Origin: an uncultured Beijerinckiaceae bacterium
GTDB lineage: Bacteria; Pseudomonadota; Alphaproteobacteria; Rhizobiales; Beijerinckiaceae
Direction of reading: 5' to 3'
DNA length: 7,996 nt
NCBI GenBank assembly: GCA_937873345.1
Contig: CALMRL010000563.1
Span: 1-7,996 of the forward strand
The notes under the pieces are model-generated. The model ran no database searches. It was not told the origin of the DNA and saw only the letters and a program-made list of their open reading frames with translations. Both the position numbers and the translations under genes were made by a program. Positions 1-7,206 of this stretch are shown in pieces; the stretch's first letter is position 1, and each line of letters begins with the position of its first letter.

Positions 1-145
1 TCATCAACCTCGCCGCGACTCGCATCGCATTGAGGTAAATGTCCACGGGCCTTAGAGGATGTTTGTCACGCCTGCGGTTGTGTATGTCGCTGATACGCAT
101 GCCACCGAGCCGCGACCTCGCATCTTCATCCGCACCTAGTGACAT
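1..145 (-). CDS. Hypothetical protein, N-terminal part, runs off the left edge
   Basis: A minus-strand frame is open from an in-frame stop at 161-163 to the left edge. The first ATG is at 145-143 and a second is at 100-98. The visible part (about 48 residues) reads like real protein: an Arg/Asp-rich stretch containing RISDIHNRRRDKHPL, then DIYLNAMRVAARLM. I do not recognise the family. The start at 145 overlaps the 3' end of the MarR-type frame by about 20 bases, so the two could be co-transcribed, but no clear Shine-Dalgarno sequence precedes either ATG. The frame may also be a piece of a longer broken gene. Being a real coding segment is moderately likely; the exact start is uncertain. Confidence 0.33.
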   Translation of the reverse strand, partial: MSLGADEDARSRLGGMRISDIHNRRRDKHPLRPVDIYLNAMRVAARLM

Positions 146-344
146 CCACAATGGCCGTCTTCAGGCACCTACCTCGGTCCGATAGGAACACCTCCACGGA
201 CCGACCATCAGTCGGACTAAGGTGCGACATCCACAAGCCCCAGCCATCAACTCCGTTACGATTGATGCCGCCGAGATTCTGGATAAGGCATGACGCGATA
301 GGCTGAGTAACGCGCATCATCTTAGCGTAGTCTCCTATGGTCAT
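126..344 (-). CDS. Short MarR-type winged-helix frame, probably a truncated remnant
   Basis: The 72-residue product has the core of a MarR-family DNA-binding domain. There is a helix-turn-helix at about residues 2-22 (TIGDYAKMMRVTQPIASCLI). A wing follows, with the MarR-like pattern SPTDGRSVEVFLSDRGRCL at about residues 43-61. Family members are usually 130-160 residues with N- and C-terminal dimerisation helices; these are missing here. The frame is open for 10 more codons upstream of the ATG, and those codons also look family-like (HISRNPG), but an in-frame TAG at 375-377 closes it. No Shine-Dalgarno sequence precedes the ATG. This fits a decayed regulator rather than a working one. A small standalone winged-helix protein of an integrated element is the alternative. 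The fold call is fairly secure; functionality is doubtful. Confidence 0.45.
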   Translation of the reverse strand: MTIGDYAKMMRVTQPIASCLIQNLGGINRNGVDGWGLWMSHLSPTDGRSVEVFLSDRGRCLKTAIVDVTRCG

Positions 345-467
345 CCCAGGATTACGTGAGATATGGCGCCGATACTAGTAGTATGCGTCGCTAGCACGCC
401 GATCCAGGTACAGCACGGACACCATGAGAAACCAGGAGCGAGAAACAATGCGAGGCACGTTGTATGA

Positions 468-487
468 CCTTCTGTTTCACCAGAAGG
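468..487 (-). terminator. Hairpin downstream of tRNA-Leu, possible terminator
   Basis: CCTTCTG and CAGAAGG form a perfect 7-bp stem around a 6-base loop, about 55 bases beyond the 3' end of the minus-strand tRNA. No T-run follows in the direction of transcription, so intrinsic termination is not assured. It may instead be a processing or chance structure. Confidence 0.22.
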
Positions 488-540
488 CTCATGCCCAGAG
501 CTTTAACGCATTATTTTGGCTCAGTCTTCCAAGAAAGCCT

Positions 541-625
541 TGGTGCGGCCAAGAGGACTCGAACCTCCACCGGTCTCCCGACTAGCACCTCAAGCTAGCG
601 CGTCTACCAATTCCGCCATGGCCGC
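541..625 (-). tRNA. tRNA-Leu (anticodon GAG)
   Basis: The minus strand folds as a complete class II tRNA. The acceptor stem is GCGGCCA paired with TGGCCGC, followed by an A discriminator and an encoded CCA at 543-541. The D-arm sequence is GGCGGAATTGGTAGACGC. The anticodon stem CTAGC/GCTAG holds the loop TTGAGGT, giving anticodon GAG, which reads CUC and CUU leucine codons. A long variable arm (TCGGGAGACCGG) and the T-loop GGTTCGAGTCC complete it. The long variable arm and the GGTAGACGC D-arm are typical of bacterial tRNA-Leu. Its 3' end faces the low-GC left region, the usual geometry for integration at a tRNA 3' end. Confidence 0.97.
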
Positions 626-669
626 ATCCGGCGCGCCGCGATCGAAACCGCGGCCCGCGAGCGCTGGCC

Positions 670-698
670 CGTCTAGCAAATCGCCCCCGGCCTGACAA
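670..698 (-). promoter_or_regulatory. Predicted sigma-70-type promoter of tRNA-Leu
   Basis: On the minus strand, TTGTCA (698-693) and TAGACG (675-670) are separated by exactly 17 bases. That places the transcript start near 663, about 38 bases before the tRNA 5' end at 625. The -35 matches the consensus at 5 of 6 positions; the -10 is weak. It sits just beyond the end of the HAD gene, which runs in the same direction. Confidence 0.42.
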
Positions 699-707
699 GC
701 ACGCCGC

Positions 708-1418
708 TCACCGCTCCAGTCTGTCGGCGAGCTCGTGCAGGTCGCGGACGGCGAGGTCGAAGGCGGGGTCGTCCATCGCCGGCGGCGGCGTGTCCGGCCC
801 GAACTCCAGCGGCCTGGCGACGAAGGCGGTGCGCATGCCGAACGCCTTGGCGGCGCGCAGGTCGTAGGCGTGGGCTGCGACCATCATCAGCTCGTGCGGC
901 GCGGCGTCGAGGAAGTCCACGGCGAGCCGGTACACGGCGGGGGCTGGCTTGTAGAGGTGCGCCAGCTCGGCGCTGAGCACGGCGTCGAACGGCAGCGCGG
1001 CGGGCTTGACGACGGCGATCGCCGCCGCCATGCCGGCGTTGGACAGCGTCGCCAGGGTGAAGCGGCGGCGCAGCCGCTGCAGCCCCGCGACGCTGTCGGG
1101 CCAGGGGTCGAGGCGGCACCACACCGCGTTCATCGCGTCGCGCTCGGCCGCCGTGAACGCGTCGGCGCAGCCGGCCTCGTCGAGCAGCGCGTCGAGCGCG
1201 TCGCGGGTGATGCGGTCGACCCGCCGCCACGGCGCCCGGCCGGCGATCACCGCGTCCATCGCGTCGCGGTACAGCAGGCGCCAGCGCACCGACAGCGCCG
1301 GCCAGTCCAGCGCCAGCCCCTTCGCGGCATTGGCCGCGGCGCCCATCCGCTGCACCGGCGCGTGGAAGTCGACCAGCGTGCCCTGGAGGTCGAAAACGAG
1401 TGCGCGCGGTCCGGTCAT
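708..1418 (-). CDS. HAD-superfamily hydrolase, haloacid dehalogenase type II-like
   Basis: This 236-residue protein has the four HAD motifs in order. Motif I is FDLQGTLVD with nucleophile Asp10, motif II is LSNAG (Ser126-Asn127), motif III is LYKP (Lys157) with Tyr163 six residues on, and motif IV is VAAHAYDL (Asp186). The order and spacing, with TAFVARP near the C-terminus, match the 2-haloacid dehalogenase type II group, which hydrolyses short 2-haloalkanoates through an aspartyl ester. The length is normal for the family and no signal peptide is seen, so it is cytoplasmic. Motif IV reads AAH where characterised L-2-haloacid dehalogenases have SSN, so the true substrate may be something else, such as a phosphate ester. 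The ATG is supported by GGAG about 6 bases upstream. It is divergent from glgX. Confidence 0.85.
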   Translation of the reverse strand: MTGPRALVFDLQGTLVDFHAPVQRMGAAANAAKGLALDWPALSVRWRLLYRDAMDAVIAGRAPWRRVDRITRDALDALLDEAGCADAFTAAERDAMNAVWCRLDPWPDSVAGLQRLRRRFTLATLSNAGMAAAIAVVKPAALPFDAVLSAELAHLYKPAPAVYRLAVDFLDAAPHELMMVAAHAYDLRAAKAFGMRTAFVARPLEFGPDTPPPAMDDPAFDLAVRDLHELADRLER

Positions 1419-1532
1419 GCGGTCTCCGAGGGTTGCCGCGGGGCTCGCGGCCGGTCAATGAACCGACGGTGAACAGTTCGCGGCGCCGCCCGTTACGACG
1501 CGAGAACGCCAGCGGCTTCAGGAGAACCCGAC

Positions 1533-3668
<2,136 letters not shown>

Positions 3669-3684
3669 GCGATTTCAGAGGGAG

Positions 3685-3713
3685 TTGCACCCCACTATCG
3701 ACCCCACTATGCT
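3685..3713 (+). promoter_or_regulatory. Possible promoter of the integrase gene
   Basis: TTGCAC (3685-3690) and TATGCT (3708-3713) are separated by exactly 17 bases and lie 30 bases before the integrase ATG. Each hexamer is only a partial match to the sigma-70 consensus, with TTG and TAT-T conserved. A transcript from here would start near 3720, inside the inverted repeat, giving a leader of about 22 bases. Confidence 0.33.
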
Positions 3714-3736
3714 CCCCCACTAAGTGATGGTGGGGG
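3689..3736 (+). repeat. Iterated CCCCACTA boxes upstream of the integrase
   Basis: ACCCCACTAT occurs exactly twice, at 3689-3698 and 3701-3710. A third box, CCCCACTA, is at 3715-3722. A one-mismatch inverted copy, TGGTGGGG, is at about 3728-3735. Direct copies are spaced 12 and 13 bp. The array covers the spacer and -10 region of the predicted promoter. Likely readings are binding sites for the recombinase (arm-type sites near an att site) or an operator for int; neither is proven. Confidence 0.55.
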
Positions 3737-3739
3737 AGC
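3711..3739. repeat. Perfect 10-bp inverted repeat covering the integrase RBS
   Basis: GCTCCCCCAC (3711-3720) and GTGGGGGAGC (3730-3739) are exact reverse complements around a 9-base loop. The right arm contains GGGGGAG, the only Shine-Dalgarno-like sequence for the ATG at 3743. In RNA reading through from glgX, the stem would bury the ribosome binding site and could also stop transcription. In DNA it is a 29-bp two-fold symmetric site overlapping the -10 region. Confidence 0.6.
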
Positions 3740-3742
3740 GGA

Positions 3743-5287
3743 ATGGCGACGGCGAAGTATCTATTGCAGCGACCGGCCGGTAAGGGACCGTGGTACGTCC
3801 GCTTCCAGTATTCCGTGAACGCCGCCCGTATCCTCGGCGTGCCACGCGTCATGGAACGGTCCCTTCGCACCCGCGATGCTCGCCAAGCCGAGATCAATGC
3901 CGCGCCCGATGTCTTGAATCATCACTACCGGATGCAGCACTACGAGATCGCGACTGGCGTCCGACCCGCGATCGAACTCATTCATCGTTCCATGAAGCCC
4001 GGTAGTTTCAGGGATTCGAAGACCGTCTCCTTCTACGCGACGCCGGACGGTGAAAAAATCATCGTGAGTTCGAAGAAGGACCACAAGCACTTCCGGTTAG
4101 TGCGCAACAAGACTACAAGTGGGTTCCTCGGCGCCGCCGATGGCCCAGGTGAAAATTCGTTCGTACGAGCTGGAGAACTCGCTCCTCAATTCGCCCCACG
4201 TTACGTCACGCCTGGAGAGCTTGGTTTCGAAGCGAAGAAGAGCGACGAGAGCAAGAAGAAGCCGGAGCCTGTCAAGACGCCTCGGATGAATGTGAAGACT
4301 TTAAACGAGGTCTTCATTACCCGGTGGCAGACTATCAACCACGGAAGCTCAATTCAAGAGTTTAAATGCCGGGCGGCGCTCGACGACCTACTCGCAACGA
4401 CTGGAAAGAACCTCTGTGAGGCTACGGTGCAGGATGCGGAGGCACTGTACAAATTCTACGAAACATCGAAGTGGAAACGCTCCTATTGGAAGAAGAAGTT
4501 TGCGTGCCTGGGGACGTTGGTGCGCTCATCCATGGGCACGCCGCATGCTCTTGAACACAACGTCTTCGTCGGCATCATCAAGAAGCCAAAGCGTCGTCTT
4601 CAGGTCGCACGTCGCGGTGAAGCCGTCACCAAGTCATTCTCAGAATACGAAGTAAGGTTGATAATCGCATACCGCGACAAGATGCCGCGGAAATTCCAGA
4701 CGCTGGTGATGCTGTGCCTGTGCACGGGTATGCGGCCACGCGAGGCCGTCATGATCGATGGTGAGTCCGCCGTCGCCGGGATGCGTTGCGTCAACGTCGG
4801 CACGAAAGACGAAGACGGGAAGCTGGCACGCACAATCCCGCTTCCGCCGATCGTGTTCCCCTTCTTGCCTGTGAGCATCGACGGGCCGCTTTTTCCGGAC
4901 TGCCCTCAGTCGACTGTCGTCAACGACACCGAGGCCTTCAACCGGCTTAACGCGTACATGTCGAACCTGACACAGCAGATGGGGCGACACTTACGGAAAG
5001 CCGGTATCGTGGTAACGCAGGAAAAGCGCCTCTACAGCGCGCGGCATCGTGCGATCGATAAGCTGACCGGCGCGAGGGTGCTTAAAGAAGATCGCGCCAG
5101 CATCGTTGGGCATGAAGGCGCGCACAGCCGTGAAAAGATCAACTCCGAAGGCTACTACGGGGACGGCCCTGCGATGAAGAAGAAGGCGCGCTTCATGAAG
5201 GCGATTTGGAAGGGCATCGAAGGCTTGGAGCAAGCCCAGGATGCCCGCGCCTCCGCGACGGCGACAATCACAGCAGCGCGATCCTGA
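3743..5287 (+). CDS. Tyrosine recombinase / phage-type integrase
   Basis: This 514-residue protein is predicted to catalyse site-specific integration and excision of the element it sits on. The N-terminus (AKYLLQRPAGKGPWYVRF, then RSLRTRDARQAEINA) resembles the N-terminal region of many proteobacterial integrases. A charged linker spans about 160-180 and a SAM-like core-binding region about 183-275. In the catalytic domain, box I is LCTGMRPREAV with Arg331, the hairpin lysine is probably Lys355 (VGTKDEDG), box II is YSARHRAIDKL with Arg434, box III is IVGHEG with His457, and the nucleophile is Tyr471 or Tyr472 (EGYYGDG). The usual box II histidine (HxxR) is Tyr431. Codon use is less G/C-biased than in glgX. 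It begins 75 bases after the glgX stop, so an att site may lie at that junction. Its 3' end overlaps the opposite-strand small gene by 20 bases. Confidence 0.9.
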   Translation: MATAKYLLQRPAGKGPWYVRFQYSVNAARILGVPRVMERSLRTRDARQAEINAAPDVLNHHYRMQHYEIATGVRPAIELIHRSMKPGSFRDSKTVSFYATPDGEKIIVSSKKDHKHFRLVRNKTTSGFLGAADGPGENSFVRAGELAPQFAPRYVTPGELGFEAKKSDESKKKPEPVKTPRMNVKTLNEVFITRWQTINHGSSIQEFKCRAALDDLLATTGKNLCEATVQDAEALYKFYETSKWKRSYWKKKFACLGTLVRSSMGTPHALEHNVFVGIIKKPKRRLQVARRGEAVTKSFSEYEVRLIIAYRDKMPRKFQTLVMLCLCTGMRPREAVMIDGESAVAGMRCVNVGTKDEDGKLARTIPLPPIVFPFLPVSIDGPLFPDCPQSTVVNDTEAFNRLNAYMSNLTQQMGRHLRKAGIVVTQEKRLYSARHRAIDKLTGARVLKEDRASIVGHEGAHSREKINSEGYYGDGPAMKKKARFMKAIWKGIEGLEQAQDARASATATITAARS

Positions 5288-5480
5288 TCTTCTCCAGGAT
5301 CGCCAGCATGTGCCGACGCGTCTCTACGTCAGCGTCTTCGATCACGGTCAGCAAGGTCTCGTGCTCGTCCGCGGTCATGGCCGAGGCGGTGCGATAGCGG
5401 CGAGCAAGTACAGCCTCAAGGTCTTCGACCACGTCCTGTATGATGTCGTTGTCGAAATCGTATTCCACATCGCTGTCCAT
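5268..5480 (-). CDS. Small acidic hypothetical protein (70 aa)
   Basis: The product is strongly acidic, especially at the N-terminus (MDSDVEYDFDNDIIQDVVEDLE), and predicted to be almost entirely helical, with no membrane segment or signal peptide. A middle basic patch (ARRYRT) is followed by two helices (DEHETLLTVIEDAD and ETRRHMLAILEKI). I do not recognise the family. The ATG at 5480 is preceded by AAAGGGG about 12 bases upstream, a weak ribosome binding site. It is the last gene of the minus-strand run and converges on the integrase, overlapping its stop by 20 bases. Small acidic proteins in mobile regions can be DNA mimics or antitoxin-like partners, but nothing here shows either. Confidence 0.6.
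   Translation of the reverse strand: MDSDVEYDFDNDIIQDVVEDLEAVLARRYRTASAMTADEHETLLTVIEDADVETRRHMLAILEKIRIALL
5278..5303. terminator. 9-bp hairpin at the convergent gene ends
   Basis: GCGATCCTG (5278-5286) and CAGGATCGC (5295-5303) are perfect reverse complements around an 8-base loop. The structure covers the integrase stop codon and the last codons of the opposite-strand gene. Its place at a convergent junction suggests a two-way terminator or RNA 3'-end stabiliser. There is no T-run on either side, so this is tentative. Confidence 0.33.
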
Positions 5481-5571
5481 TCGACCGTATGCCCCTTTGA
5501 CTGCGATCAGCCGAAGGCAGTCGCGAAAGCAACATCATAAGGTCCCGCGAATCAGCGACAAGAGTCCATTG

Positions 5572-5778
5572 CTACTTTTTAGTATTATCTGACGCTACGT
5601 CACGTAGAGCGTGTAGTACGTCTTCGGTGTGGCTTTTGGCCTCGGTGAGGAGCGGCGCGATCTCGGCGAACAACTCGTCGCCGATCTCGCTGATATCGGC
5701 CTTGGTGAGCGCGATCTCAGCTTGATCGAGGTCGGCGTAGATTGACATCGTCAGCCGCCGCAGCTCCGGCAGCGTCAC
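5572..5778 (-). CDS. Small acidic helical hypothetical protein (68 aa)
   Basis: The product is predicted to be helical and acidic, with heptad-like spacing of Leu, Ile and Ala (YADLDQAEIALTKADI, then AEIAPLLTEAKSHTEDVL), which suggests a small coiled-coil bundle. I do not recognise it. The longest form starts at GTG 5778, 19 bases after the stop of the upstream gene; an internal ATG at 5748 would give 58 residues. Neither has a strong Shine-Dalgarno sequence, and the close spacing suggests translational coupling with the upstream gene. It ends in TAG followed by AAAAAG. It is the third of four minus-strand small genes. Confidence 0.55.
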   Translation of the reverse strand: MTLPELRRLTMSIYADLDQAEIALTKADISEIGDELFAEIAPLLTEAKSHTEDVLHALRDVASDNTKK

Positions 5779-5797
5779 TGGATCGTCGTCAGATCAT

Positions 5798-6010
5798 TCA
5801 CAAGCACGGTGCCGAGTAACAGCGTAGCATGGGCGTGATGATCGGCCTGTCGAGCAACCGAAATCCGATCGTCTCACCATCTTGGCGGACAAACTTGATG
5901 CTCAGGCTGTTCTTTATGCGTTGCTCATCGTTGAAAAGCAGGAATATGCGCTCGGCCGCCGTCTCTACCGGCATATGAATGACCGTTACCTGATCAACTG
6001 CCCCGGTCAC
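5798..6010 (-). CDS. Small hypothetical protein (about 70 aa), start uncertain
   Basis: The frame is open much further upstream, but only the part after about 6010 reads like protein. It has a beta-rich opening (VTVIHMPVETAAERIFLLF), a polar helix (NDEQRIKNSL), then SIKFVRQDGETIGFRLLDRP, which looks like paired strands with a turn at QDGE. GTG at 6010 gives 70 residues; ATG at 5974 gives 58. No strong Shine-Dalgarno sequence supports either. The family is not recognised. It lies between two same-strand small genes, 19 bases before the next. About 125 bases with no convincing gene separate it from the previous stop, so either the true start lies elsewhere or a longer gene has been disrupted. 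Confidence 0.45.
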   Translation of the reverse strand: MTGAVDQVTVIHMPVETAAERIFLLFNDEQRIKNSLSIKFVRQDGETIGFRLLDRPIITPMLRCYSAPCL

Positions 6011-6135
6011 GTGAAGACGACCCGCTGAAGCCTTTGCTAAAGACGATGCAGCAGAAGCACATGGCTTTGCAAAATCTCGATGATCTGGACTTATTAGGGG
6101 CGCTGGCCGAGCGGCAGGCTGATGGAGAGGTTGTT

Positions 6136-6471
6136 CTATCCGGCAGAGATAATCAGCCAATCTTCTGTCCCGCGAGCGTGCAAGACGACGGCTTGTGCCT
6201 GGATGCCCATCTTCGCGTTGGTCAAGCATCCGACGAGCTGTTGCTCCAAGCCGATATCGATGCAGTTTTCTATGACGAAGGAACTCGCCCAAGCGGTGCC
6301 GGTCAGCACTCCAAGAGCGAGGTGGATGTCGATCGCTACGAAATGGGTTTCGCTTAGTTCTTGAGGCGTCTTGTTTTTCAAAGCGCCCTCTTCGATGAGC
6401 TTCCGCCAAATCAGGCGACGACGCTCGAAGTCATCGGAAATGTCAGAATTCTCTTCAGGACTGGCTGCCAA
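6136..6471 (-). CDS. Hypothetical protein (111 aa), first gene of the minus-strand run
   Basis: The product starts with a charged region (EENSDISDDFERRRLIWRKLIEEG). An alternating, mostly hydrophobic core follows (HFVAIDIHLALGVL, TAWASSFVIENCIDIG) and the protein ends in VVLHARGTEDWLIISAG. The pattern suggests a small alpha/beta cytosolic protein; no signal peptide or clear membrane helix is seen and I do not recognise the family. I chose TTG at 6471 because GGAG lies 8 bases upstream. The frame extends to a GTG at 6525, but that would start inside the 19-bp palindrome and has no ribosome binding site. An opposite-strand frame covers the same bases; codon choice and the hydrophobic pattern favour this strand. 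It is divergent from the gene at 6564. Confidence 0.6.
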   Translation of the reverse strand: MAASPEENSDISDDFERRRLIWRKLIEEGALKNKTPQELSETHFVAIDIHLALGVLTGTAWASSFVIENCIDIGLEQQLVGCLTNAKMGIQAQAVVLHARGTEDWLIISAG

Positions 6472-6523
6472 TCGTCGATCTCCGTGGTATGATCGACAAG
6501 TAGCACATCTGGAGCCACTAAGC

Positions 6524-6542
6524 ACTCGATCACGGATCGAGT
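6524..6542. promoter_or_regulatory. 19-bp perfect palindrome between divergent operons, likely operator
   Basis: ACTCGATC and GATCGAGT are exact reverse complements around ACG. The site lies in the 92 bases between the starts at 6471 (minus) and 6564 (plus). An 8-3-8 symmetric site in a shared intergenic region is typical of a dimeric HTH repressor binding site controlling both directions. No regulator gene with an evident HTH is seen in the cluster. Confidence 0.5.
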
Positions 6543-6544
6543 CG

Positions 6545-6556
6545 CTGACTTGTCAG
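6545..6556. promoter_or_regulatory. Second short palindrome overlapping the RBS of the gene at 6564
   Basis: CTGAC and GTCAG are exact reverse complements around TT. The right arm runs into AGGAG (6555-6559), the Shine-Dalgarno sequence 4 bases before the ATG at 6564. It could be a protein-binding site or a weak translational hairpin; a 2-base loop is too tight for RNA, so a DNA site is the better reading. Confidence 0.28.
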
Positions 6557-6563
6557 GAGCGTC

Positions 6564-6773
6564 ATGCCGTTCGACTTCCGTGCCTGGAAAGCTTGTGTGT
6601 TAAGTTCTGCCAATGACGTGATCGATCGCTTCGACCTTCTCGTGGCGTCTGGCCTCGTCGAAGACGATGACCTGGAGGTCGCCTTCGAGAAGCTTATGGA
6701 TGAGCTTCAAATCGAGATCGCTGCGAAACAGCGTCCGGCCGCAGGTGGCACGGCAGGTGACCGGCATGGGTGA
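6564..6773 (+). CDS. Small acidic hypothetical protein (69 aa)
   Basis: The N-terminal two-thirds is predicted to be helical and acidic (DVIDRFDLLVASGLVEDDDLEVAFEKLMDELQIEI). The tail is short, flexible and Gly/Ala-rich. There is no membrane segment, and I do not recognise the family. The ATG is well supported by AGGAG 4 bases upstream. Its stop overlaps the start of the next gene by 8 bases (ATGGGTGA), so the two are probably translationally coupled. It is the first gene of the plus-strand run, directly downstream of the two palindromes. Confidence 0.65.
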   Translation: MPFDFRAWKACVLSSANDVIDRFDLLVASGLVEDDDLEVAFEKLMDELQIEIAAKQRPAAGGTAGDRHG

Positions 6774-7176
6774 GGTCGTCGAGCCTCCACCTGGAGGGTG
6801 GGTGCGATCAGTGATCGTCCTGCCCGCGTTTCCGTGGCTGGATCAGTCGGGGGCATTCGATACCGCGATCTACGACAGCGGGTGGCACTTACTGATCAAC
6901 GATCTGCTGCGAGAGCTTGATGGCGTGCTTACCGGCACCGCGGTTCAACTCAAGTTGCTCCAGCTCAAGGCGAAGGTGGGTAGCCTTCGATGCCACTACC
7001 GCCTCCCTGCTGACGCCTCCGGCGACCTTCGCGAGAGTATTGCCGCCATCTACAGACATGCGATCGAGCGGTCTAGGTCGACCTGCATTGAATGTGGTTC
7101 TCCAACAACGGCGGCCCAGCACGCAGGCTCAATTGACCCGCTATGTCTGCGCCATTCCGGCAAAAGATCAAGATAA
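6766..7176 (+). CDS. Zinc-ribbon-type hypothetical protein (136 aa)
   Basis: The pattern is characteristic of a small uncharacterised family common in phages and genomic islands. It has a GWxxLI...LxxEL segment (SGWHLLINDLLRELD, about 38-52), then QLKAKVGSLRCHYRLP (about 66-81), where relatives usually have QVKEKFGGLRFY. A helix with AIERSRSTC follows, and a C-terminal metal site is formed by Cys107-x2-Cys110 and Cys127-x2-His130. Zinc binding is inferred from those four residues; the function is unknown. ATG at 6766 is chosen over a longer upstream frame. It overlaps the previous stop, has AGGTGA about 6 bases upstream, and residues before it look like an out-of-frame shadow of the preceding gene. 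Confidence 0.72.
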   Translation: MGEVVEPPPGGWVRSVIVLPAFPWLDQSGAFDTAIYDSGWHLLINDLLRELDGVLTGTAVQLKLLQLKAKVGSLRCHYRLPADASGDLRESIAAIYRHAIERSRSTCIECGSPTTAAQHAGSIDPLCLRHSGKRSR

Positions 7177-7206
7177 AGACGTCGCAGGGAGATCATCATC
7201 GTCTTC

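Noticed and set aside
141..235. GACATCCACA present at 141-150 and 226-235
   Set aside because: A single 10-base repeat without flanking similarity or symmetry; likely chance.
378..480. Possible N-terminal half of the MarR-type gene in another frame
   Set aside because: The three minus-strand frames give no recognisable MarR N-terminal helices, so a simple frameshift repair cannot be shown.
735..1472. Plus-strand frames opposite the HAD gene
   Set aside because: Arg/Gly/Val-rich low-complexity translations with no motif; the minus-strand HAD gene explains the region.
5499..5522. GACTGC/GCAGTC 6-bp inverted repeat with a 12-base loop before the start at 5480
   Set aside because: Short arms, long loop and no T-run; not distinguishable from chance.
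6034..6357. Plus-strand frame of 107 codons (TTG start, or ATG at 6046) with fairly normal composition
   Set aside because: It lies opposite the 111-residue minus-strand gene, has no ribosome binding site, and reads against its local operon. The minus strand has a supported start and a better hydrophobic pattern. Not fully excluded.
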